Assembly: GCA_028066055.1 (NCBI GenBank)
Contig: JALCBY010000015.1
Location: 26,380-90,379 of the forward strand
Origin: Hyphomicrobiaceae bacterium
GTDB taxonomy: Bacteria > Pseudomonadota > Alphaproteobacteria > Rhizobiales > Methyloligellaceae
Direction of reading: 5' to 3'
DNA length: 64,000 nucleotides
Positions 16,941-26,208 of the stretch are shown here, one piece after another; the stretch's first letter is position 1, and every line of letters starts with the position of its first letter. The notes beneath the pieces are model-generated. The model was not told the origin of the DNA. It saw nothing but the letters and a program-made list of their open reading frames with translations, and ran no database searches. The position numbers and the translations under genes were made by a program.

Positions 16941-17324
16941 ATGTCCGTTCACGTCGATCCCGTTCACCATGCCACCTGCCATTGCGGCGCCGTGCGCCTG
17001 CGCCTCACCCTGCCCGACGGCATTGTGAATCCGCGCCGGTGCGATTGCTCCATGTGCCGCAGGCGCGGCGCGGTCGTGGCCTCCGTGGTGCTGGCCAACC
17101 TGGAAGTGGTCGAGGGTGAAGACGCGCTTGGCGTCTATCAGTTCAACACCATGACCGCGAAGCATTATTTCTGCACCCGCTGTGGCATCTACACCCACCA
17201 TCAGCGGCGCTCGAACCCGGAAGAATACGGCTTCAACGTCGGATGCCTTGAAGGCGTGAATCCGTTTGATCTGGGCGAAGTGCCGGTCTTTGACGGCGTG
17301 AACCACCCCGCCGACCGGGCATGA
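16941..17324 (+). CDS. GFA-family (CENP-V/GFA domain) zinc protein
   Basis: The 127-residue protein carries the GFA zinc motifs CHCGAVR (about residues 13-19), CDCSMCRRRG (about 34-43) and CTRCGIYTHH (about 78-87). The family was named after glutathione-dependent formaldehyde-activating enzyme, and most members are of unknown activity, with small electrophile-glutathione adducts proposed as substrates. GGAG lies six bases before ATG 16941, so this start is well supported. It stands alone with its own likely promoter region containing a palindrome. Confidence 0.85.
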   Translation: MSVHVDPVHHATCHCGAVRLRLTLPDGIVNPRRCDCSMCRRRGAVVASVVLANLEVVEGEDALGVYQFNTMTAKHYFCTRCGIYTHHQRRSNPEEYGFNVGCLEGVNPFDLGEVPVFDGVNHPADRA

Positions 17325-17385
17325 GGGCGGAGCGAGCCTTGCCGAAACTTCCTGTTTGTTCACCAATTTCTGGCATCAAGGATGC

Positions 17386-18129
17386 ATGAGCGACGTCATT
17401 CAGGAAACCGATCTCTACGCCCCCATCAAGGCCCTGCTTGAGGATCAGGGCTACGAGGTGAAGGGCGAAGTCGGGCCTGCGGACATCGTTGCCTTGCGCG
17501 ACGAAGACGAGCCGGTCATCGTCGAGATGAAACGCGGTTTCTCCCTGAGCCTGTTTCACCAGGGGGTGGACCGGCAGCGGTTGAGCGATGCGGTCTACGT
17601 CGCGGTGCCGCGTGGGAAAGGCAAGGCATTCAGAGGTGCGCTCAAGAAGAATATCGGACTCTGCCGGCGGCTGGGTCTGGGCCTGATGACGGTCCGGCTC
17701 AGGGACGGTTTCGTGGAGGTGCATCTCGACCCCGGGCCCTACGTGCCCCGCAAGATGAAGGCGCGCTCCTCGCGGCTCCTGCGGGAGTTCGCCCGCCTGG
17801 CCGGAGATCCAAATCCCGGAGGTTCGACCCGGCGCAGGCTCATGACCGCCTACCGACAGGACGCGCTGCGGTGTCTCGATTGCCTGGACGCATCCGGTCC
17901 GTTGAAGGCGGCGCTCGTTGCGGAACGGACGGGCGTGGAAAAGGCGCGGCGGCTGATGGCGGACAATCACTATGGCTGGTTCGAGCGCGTCGAGACCGGA
18001 ATTTACGCCCTCAGCCCCAACGGCAAGCGCGCACTCGGCGAGTATGCGGAGGAGATTTCGCGCATTTGCGTCAAATCCATAACCGCGCCGGATACGGCGC
18101 CGTCTCAATCCATGGTCCAATCGCCTTAA
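17386..18129 (+). CDS. DUF2161 protein with a PD-(D/E)XK nuclease-like fold
   Basis: The 247-residue protein opens with ETDLYAPIKALLEDQGYEVKGEV, and the sequence GPADIVAL followed by PVIVEMKRG gives the D...ExK pattern of the PD-(D/E)XK fold (about residues 26-48). The family is annotated as a putative phosphodiesterase. The C-terminal third (about 150-230) resembles a helical wHTH-like segment (KAALVAERTGVEKARRLM). The true cleavage activity and target are unknown. AAGGA lies just before ATG 17386. It has no restriction-modification partners nearby. Confidence 0.75.
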   Translation: MSDVIQETDLYAPIKALLEDQGYEVKGEVGPADIVALRDEDEPVIVEMKRGFSLSLFHQGVDRQRLSDAVYVAVPRGKGKAFRGALKKNIGLCRRLGLGLMTVRLRDGFVEVHLDPGPYVPRKMKARSSRLLREFARLAGDPNPGGSTRRRLMTAYRQDALRCLDCLDASGPLKAALVAERTGVEKARRLMADNHYGWFERVETGIYALSPNGKRALGEYAEEISRICVKSITAPDTAPSQSMVQSP

Positions 18130-18278
18130 TCCGGCTTGCTGGTTCGCCCCTCTCCGGCGCCGTGCCCCTGCTTTTCCACAAGATTGTCACATCGAAATCG
18201 GGTTTCTTGGACGTGTGCCGTGCAGGGGTGTTCGCGGCGTGGTAGCATCGGTGATGCGTGAGACAGTTCGGGGGCGAG

Positions 18279-18596
18279 ATGGCGCAGATCTGGTTCCTAT
18301 ACGACGGACCGCAGCCGACATATGGCAAGCCCGCGTATCGGCTTCCGGTCACCGAATGCATCGACAAGCTTGACGTTTTCAGGAGCCGCTTCTGCTCCGA
18401 CCTTTCCAGGCTCCCTAAATTCAACGTTGCCAATACGCTCGGCTCGCTGCGCGGCTTTCGCCACTCGGTCATGAAGCTCAACGAAGATGAGGCGGCGGCC
18501 TTCGGTTGGAAAGCGGGCTATTATCGCCTTGAACTCAAGCCGCACGAGGTCATGGAACGGCTTGGTCGGCCCGAGGAATCCCGAAAAGCGTCCTGA
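18279..18596 (+). CDS. Conserved-looking hypothetical protein, 105 residues
   Basis: From ATG 18279 the product begins MAQIWFLYDGPQPTYGKP. An in-frame GTG at 18258 is an alternative start. It is soluble, of mixed charge and has coding-type composition like its neighbours. No family was recognised. The gene is separated from the convergent secreted-protein gene by 34 bases. Confidence 0.55.
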   Translation: MAQIWFLYDGPQPTYGKPAYRLPVTECIDKLDVFRSRFCSDLSRLPKFNVANTLGSLRGFRHSVMKLNEDEAAAFGWKAGYYRLELKPHEVMERLGRPEESRKAS

Positions 18597-18630
18597 CCGG
18601 ACCTCGCCCTGCCCGAAGACCCAGCGGTGC

Positions 18631-18921
18631 TTAGCGTTTCAGCGATCTGCGCCCGCCGCGATGCGCGACCTTGTAACGGCATCGTGGGTTGAAGACCGGA
18701 TAATAGGCATAATGGTGCGGACCCAGTTCACCGCGCAGCGGGTTGCGTTGCAGTGCCACCCTGTTCTTGAGTACGGCAAACGCCTTGGCGCTCGAAATCG
18801 CCATGGAAATGGGAACCTTCACGTAGGTGCGGCACGCGGCACCCCGCGCCTCAGCCGGACTGCTCATGAGCGATGCGAGGAACGCGGCGCCCAGAGCGAT
18901 ACCCAAAACACGTCCTGTCAT
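18631..18921 (-). CDS. Small secreted basic protein of unknown function
   Basis: The 96-residue product from ATG 18921 has a signal peptide (MTGRVLGIALGAAFLASLM, cleavage likely after SSPAEA). The mature part is basic, with two cysteines (about residues 30 and 81) and a C-terminal KVAHRGGRRSLKR tail. A GGGGGTG precedes the start. No family was recognised. Confidence 0.55.
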   Translation of the reverse strand: MTGRVLGIALGAAFLASLMSSPAEARGAACRTYVKVPISMAISSAKAFAVLKNRVALQRNPLRGELGPHHYAYYPVFNPRCRYKVAHRGGRRSLKR

Positions 18922-19089
18922 TGAGTTCACCCCCAATTTTGGCTTGCAGCACCCACACGAATCCATCATGGCATCATCGGTGTGAGAGCACAAAGGAGAT
19001 TGCCGGAGTTCATTGCAGAAAGGCCATTTTGACCTCCGGTGGTGTCAAATGGGACACAGTTTCGGCCGGGAAATCCGGTTTTTCGCGAA

Positions 19090-20058
19090 TTATTCTGCGT
19101 AACGCGGAGCGCGTTTCAGCAGGTCGGACGCCTCTTCGACAATACGCGCGACGATATCGCCTGCCGGTTCGATGCGTGAGATGAAATCGACCGCCTCGCC
19201 GGCGATCAGGGCGCGGATGGAGTGGTCGTCCGGCTGGGACGCGTTATAGGCCTCCTGGGCTTCGGCGGCGCGCATCTTCATGTCTTCGATGTTTCCGACC
19301 CACTTATCCGCGAACGCGTTCCGGACGACACGGCCCGTGAAGTGCCAGGGCCAGTCGACGGCGCGGGCAACATCGAACACTTTCGAGCGTACCGTGCCGT
19401 CTCCCGTCGCCTTGACCAGCCCGGCCTTGGCGATGTCCGTGTCGTCGGCTTCCGCACTGGCGCAGAAGCGCGTGCCCATCATGATGCCGTCCCCGCCGAG
19501 CATGAGTGCTCCGGCAAGGCCGCGACCGTCGGCAATTCCCCCGGCCGCGAGAATGATCTGGTCCGGTCCTGTCGCATCGCGTGCTGCTGGCAGCAGTGCC
19601 ATCAGCCCACGGTCCATGCCGTGGCCGCCCGCCTCCTGTCCCTGCACCACGATCACATCGACCCCTGCTTTGGCGGCTTGCTCGGCCTGAGCGACGGTAT
19701 GGACCTGCCAGATGGTGGGTGTGTCCTGCGCTTTGGCTTTGGCGATGATGTCCTCCGCATCTCCGAACGACACCATCAGGGCTGCCGGCTTATGGCTCAG
19801 GGCCTGATCCACAAGCTCTGGTGTGCGCAGCACGCTCCAGGTGATGAAGCCAATGCCGACGCGCTCGTTGCCCGCATCGCGATGGGCCTGTTCGATCCAG
19901 TCGGCATCGCCGTATCCGCCACCCAGGAGGCCCAGTCCTCCGGCGCGCGTCACCGCGGCGGCGAGCGCGCCTCCGGCAACCTTGTCCATGGGGGCAAGCA
20001 TCACCGGGCAGTCGATATCGAAGAATTCCGTGAAGCGGGTTTTAAGACGGGCTGGCAT
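19090..20058 (-). CDS. Nitronate monooxygenase family FMN enzyme (2-nitropropane dioxygenase-like)
   Basis: The 322-residue TIM-barrel protein has the family opening FDIDCPVMLAPMDKVAGG, the region VIVVQGQEAGGHG (about 160) that carries the catalytic His in class I enzymes, and the FMN phosphate loop AAGGIADGRGLAGALMLGGDGIMMGTRF (about 193-220). Such enzymes oxidise alkyl nitronates such as propionate 3-nitronate, or act on related FMN-dependent substrates. The start ATG 20058 gives the typical N-terminus. Its neighbour is the divergent nitrate reductase operon, but a functional link is not shown. Confidence 0.85.
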   Translation of the reverse strand: MPARLKTRFTEFFDIDCPVMLAPMDKVAGGALAAAVTRAGGLGLLGGGYGDADWIEQAHRDAGNERVGIGFITWSVLRTPELVDQALSHKPAALMVSFGDAEDIIAKAKAQDTPTIWQVHTVAQAEQAAKAGVDVIVVQGQEAGGHGMDRGLMALLPAARDATGPDQIILAAGGIADGRGLAGALMLGGDGIMMGTRFCASAEADDTDIAKAGLVKATGDGTVRSKVFDVARAVDWPWHFTGRVVRNAFADKWVGNIEDMKMRAAEAQEAYNASQPDDHSIRALIAGEAVDFISRIEPAGDIVARIVEEASDLLKRAPRYAE

Positions 20059-20174
20059 GGGCGGCACACTCGCACAATCTGCCGACCGTTTCATCCCTGA
20101 ATCGGTTGAAAACGGCGACCTTTGCGTCCCGTCGGGGTGATTCCTTCGCGGTGCAGAAATTTTGTTTTTTCTCA

Positions 20175-20188
20175 TTGACGCAGGTCAA
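20175..20188. promoter_or_regulatory. FNR/FixK-type operator upstream of napE
   Basis: TTGACGCAGGTCAA is a perfect dyad of the form TTGAC-N4-GTCAA, one base per half-site away from the consensus TTGAT-N4-ATCAA of the CRP/FNR family. It lies 134 bases before the napE start, in the 263-base gap between the nitronate monooxygenase gene and nap. This is a plausible site for oxygen control of the nap operon; which regulator binds is not shown. Confidence 0.7.
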
Positions 20189-20321
20189 GGCGTTTGCCCG
20201 CGTATCGCGCATTTTGCAGCGCTGCAGTCGAGGTGCTGCACCCTGCCATTCGATGTCGCGCAGGGCGATTTGTGAATGTCATGAAATTGGGTCATACTGT
20301 TTCCAGCAGCGTAGAGGTGTG

Positions 20322-20522
20322 ATGGGACGGACAGCACGAAGTAAGTCCAAGCAATCGAGTGCGGGTAACAAGAGTCAAACCAGCACGAAATCTCGCGAAC
20401 TCGCCGCTTTCCTTTTTCTGACAGTCATTCTGGCTCCCGCCGTCGCGATAGCGGTGGTTGGCGGCTATGGGTTTTCAATCTGGATGTACCAGCTGATTGC
20501 CGGTCCACCGGGTGCGCCTTGA
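20322..20522 (+). CDS. napE: Periplasmic nitrate reductase component NapE
   Basis: The 66-residue product has a basic, Ser-rich N-terminus (about residues 1-25) then one membrane helix, ELAAFLFLTVILAPAVAIA, and the C-terminal GGYGFSIWMYQLI block typical of NapE/TorE. Its role in the Nap system is not settled; it is a small inner-membrane protein. It is the first gene of napEDABC, with AGG close before ATG 20322. The reading frame stays open upstream to 20106, but that part overlaps the FNR-type site and is unlike the family. Confidence 0.85.
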   Translation: MGRTARSKSKQSSAGNKSQTSTKSRELAAFLFLTVILAPAVAIAVVGGYGFSIWMYQLIAGPPGAP

Positions 20523-20555
20523 TGCGCGGATGTGGTCGGCACTGGAGGTGAGAGC

Positions 20556-20873
20556 ATGCAGAAGGACAAAATGTCGATCATATCGAGGACACGGCGCGAC
20601 ATACTGAAGGGCCGCATCACGGACAAGAGCCGCCACATCGCCAGTGTTCTTGTCCAGGGGTGGCCGGACAGAATAGCCGAAATCGAGCGTGAACTGACCC
20701 GCCTTGCCGGTGTCGAAGCCCATGGAACGAATGGCAGCGGCAAACTGATCCTGACGCTCGAAGCCGAAGACGATGCCGGGCTCGTGGCGACCATGAACCG
20801 GATCGAGACGGCGAAGGGCGTGGTTACTGCTTCCCTCGTCTATCACCATGCGGAGGAGATGGGCGATGTCTAG
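20556..20873 (+). CDS. napD: NapD, chaperone of the periplasmic nitrate reductase
   Basis: NapD is a ferredoxin-fold chaperone that binds the twin-arginine signal of NapA before export. The 105-residue product has [15 protein letters not shown] (about residues 32-46), the short beta-strand [12 protein letters not shown] and the closing TASLVYHH, all typical. The N-terminal 30 residues are an extra charged extension. GGAGG lies eight bases before the ATG. Its last eight bases overlap the start of napA, so translation is likely coupled. Confidence 0.9.
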   Translation: MQKDKMSIISRTRRDILKGRITDKSRHIASVLVQGWPDRIAEIERELTRLAGVEAHGTNGSGKLILTLEAEDDAGLVATMNRIETAKGVVTASLVYHHAEEMGDV

Positions 20874-23403
20874 GAACTCCAAATCCCGAATGAAGGGCCT
20901 CGCCGGCATGACGCTGTCCCGCCGCGACTATATCAAGGCCAACGCCGTTGCCGCCGCCGCAGCAGCAGCCGGCATGCCCCTCACGGCAGCCGCCTCGCAA
21001 CTGCAGACCGCAAGCCAGGCGACGGAACTCAAATGGTCCAAGGCGCCCTGCCGGTTCTGCGGCACCGGCTGCAGCGTCATGGTTGCGACCAAGGAGGGCC
21101 GCGTCGTTGCGACCCATGGCGATGTCCACGCGCCGGTCAACCGCGGGCTCAACTGCGTGAAAGGTTATTTCCTGTCCAAGATCATGTATGGCACGGACCG
21201 GCTGAAGCAGCCGCTGCTTCGCATGAAGGACGGCAAGTTCGACAAGAATGGCGAATTCGCTCCGGTGTCGTGGGAGGAGGCCTTCGACGTCATGGAGGCC
21301 AAGTTCAAGGACGCCATCAGGAAGAACGGGCCGACCTCCGTCGGCATGTTCGGTTCCGGGCAATGGACCGTGTGGGAGGGCTATGCGGCATCCAAGCTGA
21401 TGAAGGCTGGGTTCCGCTCCAACAACATCGATCCCAATGCGCGCCATTGCATGGCCTCCGCCGTCGCCGGTTTCATGCGCACCTTCGGCATCGACGAACC
21501 GATGGGGTGCTACGACGACATCGAGGAGACCGACGCCTTCGTGCTGTGGGGATCCAACATGGCGGAGATGCACCCGATCCTGTGGAGCCGGGTCGCGGAC
21601 CGGCGTTTCAGCGCGCCGCACGTGAAGGTGGCTGTCCTTTCCGTGTTCCAGCACCGCTGTTTCGATCTGGCCGACGTGCCGGTGGTGTTCGAGCCGCAGA
21701 CCGATCTCGCGATCCTGAATTTCATCGCCAAGCACATCATCGATACCGGCCGCGTGAACAAGGATTTCGTGTCCAAGCACGTGCGGTTCCGCCGCGGCAA
21801 TACGGATATCGGATACGGGTTGCGCCCAGAGCATCCGCTCCAGAAGAAGGCGAAGAACGCCGGGAAGGCGGGCGGCTCATCGGACATGACGTTCGAGGAA
21901 TATGCCAAATTCGTCGCCGATTACGACATCGACAAGGTGTCGAAGCTTTCCGGTGTGCCGAAGTCGCAACTGGAAAAGCTCGCGGAGATGTATGCCGACC
22001 CCAAGACCAAGGTCGTGTCCTTCTGGACCATGGGGTTCAACCAGCATACCCGGGGCGTGTGGTGCAACAATCTGGTCTACAACCTACACCTGCTGACGGG
22101 CAAAATTTCATCCCCCGGCAACAGCCCCTTCTCGCTCACCGGCCAGCCTTCCGCCTGCGGAACGGCGCGCGAGGTGGGAACCTTTTCGCACCGGCTGCCG
22201 GCGGACATGGTCGTCGCCAACGAGAAGCACCGCGATATTGCGGAGAAGATCTGGAAGTTGCCGAAGGGCACAATTCCCGCAAAACCCGGCTACCACGCGG
22301 TGCTTCAGAACCGGATGCTCAGGGACGGCAAGCTCAATGCCTACTGGGTCCAGTGTAACAACAACATGCAGGCCGCCCCGAACATCAACGAAGAGGGGTA
22401 TCCCGGCTACCGCAATCCGGATGCGTTTGTCGTCGTGTCCGACGCTTACCCGACGGTCACGGCCCAGGCTGCCGATCTCATCCTGCCCACGGCCATGTGG
22501 GTGGAGAAGGAAGGCGCTTACGGCAACGCGGAACGGCGTACCCAGTTCTGGCATCAGCTTGTCGATGCGCCGGGCGAGTCCAAATCGGATCTGTGGCAGC
22601 TCGTGGAATTCTCCAAGCGCTTCAAGACGGACGAGGTGTGGCCGGCCGATCTGCTGGACAAGAACCCCGATTACAAGGGCAAGTCGCTGTACGAGGTGCT
22701 GTTCAAGAACGGCCAGGTGGACAAATTCCCTTTGTCGGACGCGAGCCTCAAATATGAAAATGTCGAAGCCAAGCATTTCGGCTTCTACATTCAGAAAGGC
22801 CTGTTTGAGGAATATGCCACCTTCGGGCGCGGCAAAGCTCACGATTTGGCGCCGTTCGACACCTATCACAAGGTGCGCGGCCTGCGTTGGCCCGTTGTCG
22901 ATGGCCAGGAAACGCGCTGGCGCTTCCGGGAGCTGCATGACCCCTATGTGGAAGAAGGTTCGGGCGTGCAGTTTTACGGCCATGCCGACAAGAAAGCGCG
23001 CATTTTCGCCCTGCCCTACGAGCCGGCGGCCGAAGCTCCGGACAAGGAATTCGACCTGTGGCTGTCGACGGGCCGCGTTCTGGAGCACTGGCATTCGGGC
23101 TCCATGACGCAACGGGTGCCGGAACTCTTCAAGGCGGTTCCGGATGCGGTTTGCTACATGCACCCCGACGACGCGGAAGCGCGCAAGTTACGCCGTGGGA
23201 CCGAGGTGCGCGTGATATCCCGGCGCGGCGAAATCAGGACGCGCATTGAAACCCGTGGCCGCAACAAGCCGCCGCGCGGCCTCGTTTTCGTTCCCTGGTT
23301 CGATGCCAGCCAGCTCATCAACAAGGTGACGCTGGATGCAACCGACCCCATCTCCAAGCAAACGGATTTCAAGAAATGCGCTGTCAAAGTCGTTCCCGCG
23401 TGA
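20866..23403 (+). CDS. napA: Periplasmic nitrate reductase catalytic subunit NapA
   Basis: This 845-residue molybdenum enzyme reduces nitrate to nitrite in the periplasm. The N-terminus has a Tat signal (SRRDYIKA at 18-25, then a hydrophobic alanine-rich stretch). The [4Fe-4S] ligands are Cys62, Cys65, Cys69 and Cys97. The Mo-bis-MGD cysteine is Cys195 in [10 protein letters not shown]. The length is normal. GGAGGAG precedes the ATG inside the end of napD, and the 3' end overlaps or abuts napB. Electrons come from NapC through NapB. Confidence 0.97.
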   Translation: MSRNSKSRMKGLAGMTLSRRDYIKANAVAAAAAAAGMPLTAAASQLQTASQATELKWSKAPCRFCGTGCSVMVATKEGRVVATHGDVHAPVNRGLNCVKGYFLSKIMYGTDRLKQPLLRMKDGKFDKNGEFAPVSWEEAFDVMEAKFKDAIRKNGPTSVGMFGSGQWTVWEGYAASKLMKAGFRSNNIDPNARHCMASAVAGFMRTFGIDEPMGCYDDIEETDAFVLWGSNMAEMHPILWSRVADRRFSAPHVKVAVLSVFQHRCFDLADVPVVFEPQTDLAILNFIAKHIIDTGRVNKDFVSKHVRFRRGNTDIGYGLRPEHPLQKKAKNAGKAGGSSDMTFEEYAKFVADYDIDKVSKLSGVPKSQLEKLAEMYADPKTKVVSFWTMGFNQHTRGVWCNNLVYNLHLLTGKISSPGNSPFSLTGQPSACGTAREVGTFSHRLPADMVVANEKHRDIAEKIWKLPKGTIPAKPGYHAVLQNRMLRDGKLNAYWVQCNNNMQAAPNINEEGYPGYRNPDAFVVVSDAYPTVTAQAADLILPTAMWVEKEGAYGNAERRTQFWHQLVDAPGESKSDLWQLVEFSKRFKTDEVWPADLLDKNPDYKGKSLYEVLFKNGQVDKFPLSDASLKYENVEAKHFGFYIQKGLFEEYATFGRGKAHDLAPFDTYHKVRGLRWPVVDGQETRWRFRELHDPYVEEGSGVQFYGHADKKARIFALPYEPAAEAPDKEFDLWLSTGRVLEHWHSGSMTQRVPELFKAVPDAVCYMHPDDAEARKLRRGTEVRVISRRGEIRTRIETRGRNKPPRGLVFVPWFDASQLINKVTLDATDPISKQTDFKKCAVKVVPA

Positions 23404-23873
23404 TCCGGTCCGCTTTCGTCCTTCTGGCCGCCTGTATTGTTGTAATCGGTGCCGGCGTGGTCGCCGACGCGGAGGATGAATATCCCCTCGCCACGTTGCG
23501 CAGCGCGCCGATTTCCAAACATGTCGTCCCGCCGAAGATGCCGAAGGTGGTCAATTCGGATATACGTCAGGCCCGCAACTATCCGGAGCAGCCGCCTCTC
23601 ATTCCCCATACCATCCGCGGCTACCAGGTGGATCTCAACTTCAACAAGTGTTTGAGCTGCCACGCGCGCACGGCGACGGAAGATTCGCAGGCGCCGATGG
23701 TCAGCGTGACCCATTTCATGGATCGCGACGGGCAGGTGCGCGCATCCGTTTCACCGCGCCGCTACTTCTGTACCCAGTGCCACGTCGTTCAGAACGAGGT
23801 GAAGCCTCTGACCGAAAACACCTTCATCGATGTCGACCGCGTCATCTCCGACGTCATGAAGAAGGGGAACTGA
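23376..23873 (+). CDS. napB: Diheme cytochrome c subunit NapB
   Basis: NapB passes electrons from NapC to NapA in the periplasm. The product has a signal peptide, then two haem c sites: CLSCH (residues 92-96) and CTQCH (132-136). The region [20 protein letters not shown] is the typical mature N-terminus. The ATG at 23376 overlaps the end of napA by 28 bases. A GTG at 23400, which overlaps the napA stop by four bases, would give a more compact signal peptide and is a real alternative. Confidence 0.93.
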   Translation: MRCQSRSRVIRSAFVLLAACIVVIGAGVVADAEDEYPLATLRSAPISKHVVPPKMPKVVNSDIRQARNYPEQPPLIPHTIRGYQVDLNFNKCLSCHARTATEDSQAPMVSVTHFMDRDGQVRASVSPRRYFCTQCHVVQNEVKPLTENTFIDVDRVISDVMKKGN

Positions 23874-23876
23874 CCG

Positions 23877-24488
23877 GTGCGGGGCTTCTACAATCGGGCC
23901 AAAGAGCGGGTGAAGGGGTACTGGCACACGCTCAGTACACCCAGCAAATATTTCAGCCTGGGCTTCCTCACGGTCGGTGGCTTTATCGCGGGCATCATCT
24001 TCTGGGGTGCCTTCAACACGGCGCTTGAGGTGACCAACACCGAGACGTTCTGCGTATCGTGTCACGAGATGCGTGACAATGTGTTCGCGGAACTGAAATC
24101 CACCATCCACTACACCAACCGCTCCGGCGTGCGCGCTACCTGCCCAGACTGTCATGTGCCGCATGAGTGGACGGACAAGATCGCCCGCAAGATGCAGGCG
24201 TCCAAGGAGGTCTGGGGCAAGATTTTCGGAACCATCAATACGCGCGAGAAATTCCTCGAAAAACGTCTGGAGCTTGCCCTGCATGAGTGGGAGCGCCTGA
24301 AGGCGAACGACTCGCTCGAATGCCGCAACTGCCACAATTTTCAGTTCATGGACTTCACGCAGCAGAGCAAACGCGCCGCCGACCATCACGAGCGCTTTCT
24401 CACTTCGAAAGAGAAAACCTGCATCGACTGCCACAAGGGTATCGCCCATCAGCTTCCTGATATGAGCAAGACGGTGGCCGCGCAGTAG
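23877..24488 (+). CDS. napC: Tetraheme quinol dehydrogenase NapC (NapC/NirT family)
   Basis: NapC takes electrons from membrane quinol to NapB. The 203-residue product has one N-terminal membrane anchor (about residues 27-48) and four haem c motifs: CVSCH (59-63), CPDCH (89-93), CRNCH (149-153) and CIDCH (182-186). The GTG start lies three bases after the napB stop. With this gene the operon is napEDABC; there are no napF, napG or napH genes in the cluster. Confidence 0.95.
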   Translation: MRGFYNRAKERVKGYWHTLSTPSKYFSLGFLTVGGFIAGIIFWGAFNTALEVTNTETFCVSCHEMRDNVFAELKSTIHYTNRSGVRATCPDCHVPHEWTDKIARKMQASKEVWGKIFGTINTREKFLEKRLELALHEWERLKANDSLECRNCHNFQFMDFTQQSKRAADHHERFLTSKEKTCIDCHKGIAHQLPDMSKTVAAQ

Positions 24489-24546
24489 CGTTTGGGGGCG
24501 TCGCGAACTAGTTTGTGCCGAACCGGACACGACTTGGGTTGGCACA

Positions 24547-25230
24547 ATGCATGGCGTTCAGGAAACGAGCAGCCTGCCGCGGACGATCTGGACCATCGCG
24601 CACCTGCTGATTGTCTGCGCGGTCGCGTGGCTTTATTTCGGCAATGGCATTCAAACGATCGGGCGGTTGGCCGGAGTCGCGTTGCAGGACGGTGACCCGG
24701 GCCGGCGGGTCGTGCTCATGGCCTTCTCCGTCATTCTGTTCGCACGGATGACCTATACCGCGTTTGGGTTGTTGGAGCGGCGTTTCGATTGGAGCGAGTG
24801 CGTCGCGGTAATCGGTGCGGTTGCGTTTTATCAGTTCGGCTTCGCGCTCATGGGCGCCACGTCGACGGCGCCGCTTGGCATTTCGGACCTTGCAGCCGTA
24901 TCGCTGTTCGCCCTTGGCGGATATCTGAATACCGGTTCGGAAATCGAACGCAAACGCTTCAAGCAGGATCCGGCCAACAAGGGCAAACTCTACACGCAGG
25001 AGCTGTTTGTCTTGGTGCGGCATCCGAACTATCTGGGCGATATTGTATGGGCGCTGGGATGGGCACTGATGACGCGCAATGGATGGGCGCTATTCATTCC
25101 GGCTATCGCGGCTTGCGGTTTCATCGTCATGTTCATTCCGCAGCTTTTCTCCTACCTCGCGGAGCGTTACGGTCAGCAGTATCGGGAATGGGCCGGAAGG
25201 ACGAAGCGGCTGATTCCATTCCTCTACTAG
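24547..25230 (+). CDS. DUF1295/isoprenylcysteine methyltransferase-like membrane protein
   Basis: The 227-residue protein has five or six membrane segments. The C-terminal part carries LVRHPNYLGDIVWALGWALM and LAERYGQQYREW, the pattern shared by steroid-5-alpha-reductase/DUF1295 and isoprenylcysteine carboxyl methyltransferase proteins (RHPNY and the E-rich end). Its substrate, probably a lipid or lipid-linked group, is unknown. It follows napC by 58 bases and precedes the dioxygenase gene by 26 bases, so it may be co-transcribed with either, though no functional link is evident. Confidence 0.75.
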   Translation: MHGVQETSSLPRTIWTIAHLLIVCAVAWLYFGNGIQTIGRLAGVALQDGDPGRRVVLMAFSVILFARMTYTAFGLLERRFDWSECVAVIGAVAFYQFGFALMGATSTAPLGISDLAAVSLFALGGYLNTGSEIERKRFKQDPANKGKLYTQELFVLVRHPNYLGDIVWALGWALMTRNGWALFIPAIAACGFIVMFIPQLFSYLAERYGQQYREWAGRTKRLIPFLY

Positions 25231-25256
25231 GAGAGACCGGTCCGGCAGGAATCCAG

Positions 25257-26123
25257 ATGAGCAACCAGGAAGAAATCAACATCCGCCGCCTGTCCGGCAA
25301 CATCGGCACGGAAATCACCGGGGTGTCCGTCTCGGACGACCTGACCAACGCTGCATTCGACACGCTCCGTCGTGCCTTCAACGATCATTCCGTACTGGTG
25401 TTCCGCAACCAGAACCTGAATCCGGAAGAGCTGGTCTCGTTTTCGCGCCGCTTCGGCCCTCTGGAACGGCATGTGCTGAAACAGTTTTCCCATCCCGATA
25501 ACCCGGACGTGTTTCTGATCTCCAACGTCAGGGAAAAAGGAAAGCCCGTTGGCGCTATTCGAGCCGGGCAGTACTGGCATTCGGACTGCTCCTACATGGC
25601 CAAGCCCACCATGGCATCGGTGCTCCACGCGCTGGAAGTACCGTCCACCGGCGGCGACACCATGTTTACAAGCATGGCGGCGGCCTATGACGAGCTGTCG
25701 GAATCCATGAAAGCATTGCTGTCCGGCCTCAGGGCCGTCCACGATTACACCAATGCGTGGGATGTGTTCTTCTCCCGCGTGGCGGATCGCCCGCCCCTGT
25801 CGGAGGAGGAGCGCGCAAAGGTGCCGCCGGTCGAGCACCCGCTGGTTCGCACGCATCCGGACACGGGCCGGAAGGTTCTGTTCGTCAATCCCGGATTCAC
25901 CCGTCACATCGCCGGCCTGAGCGAAAGCGAAAGCCGCGCCCTGCTCGGCTTTCTTTTCGCGCACGCCCAGCAGCCCCATTTCATTTACCGGCACCGGTGG
26001 ACGCCGGGCGACCTGGTGATGTGGGACAACCGCGCCACCTGGCACTTGGCGATCGCCGACTATGACATGAACGAGCGGCGCCATTTCCACCGCACCAGCA
26101 TCGCAGGTGACGCGCCTTACTAA
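25257..26123 (+). CDS. TauD/TfdA-family Fe(II)/2-oxoglutarate dioxygenase
   Basis: The 288-residue protein has the iron ligands H108 and D110 in QYWHSD and H263 in RATWHLA, with an arginine in RHFHRTS for 2-oxoglutarate. The N-terminus, with GTEITGVSVSDDL, matches TauD/TfdA. The family uses oxygen and 2-oxoglutarate to attack substrates such as taurine, alkyl sulfates or chlorophenoxy acids. No sulfonate transporter is adjacent, so the substrate is unassigned. AGGA lies six bases before ATG 25257. Confidence 0.9.
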   Translation: MSNQEEINIRRLSGNIGTEITGVSVSDDLTNAAFDTLRRAFNDHSVLVFRNQNLNPEELVSFSRRFGPLERHVLKQFSHPDNPDVFLISNVREKGKPVGAIRAGQYWHSDCSYMAKPTMASVLHALEVPSTGGDTMFTSMAAAYDELSESMKALLSGLRAVHDYTNAWDVFFSRVADRPPLSEEERAKVPPVEHPLVRTHPDTGRKVLFVNPGFTRHIAGLSESESRALLGFLFAHAQQPHFIYRHRWTPGDLVMWDNRATWHLAIADYDMNERRHFHRTSIAGDAPY

Positions 26124-26208
26124 GCCGTGTACTCATTCCTATCTGACGGCAACCGACCGTGCTTTATGCGCTTCAGCACCTGATGTTGCTGAAGATGCCG
26201 ATAACATG

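Noticed and set aside
15344..16942. 532-residue open frame opposite the glutamine-synthetase-family gene
   Set aside because: It is a shadow frame. The plus-strand gene has all family motifs and the minus-strand product has none.
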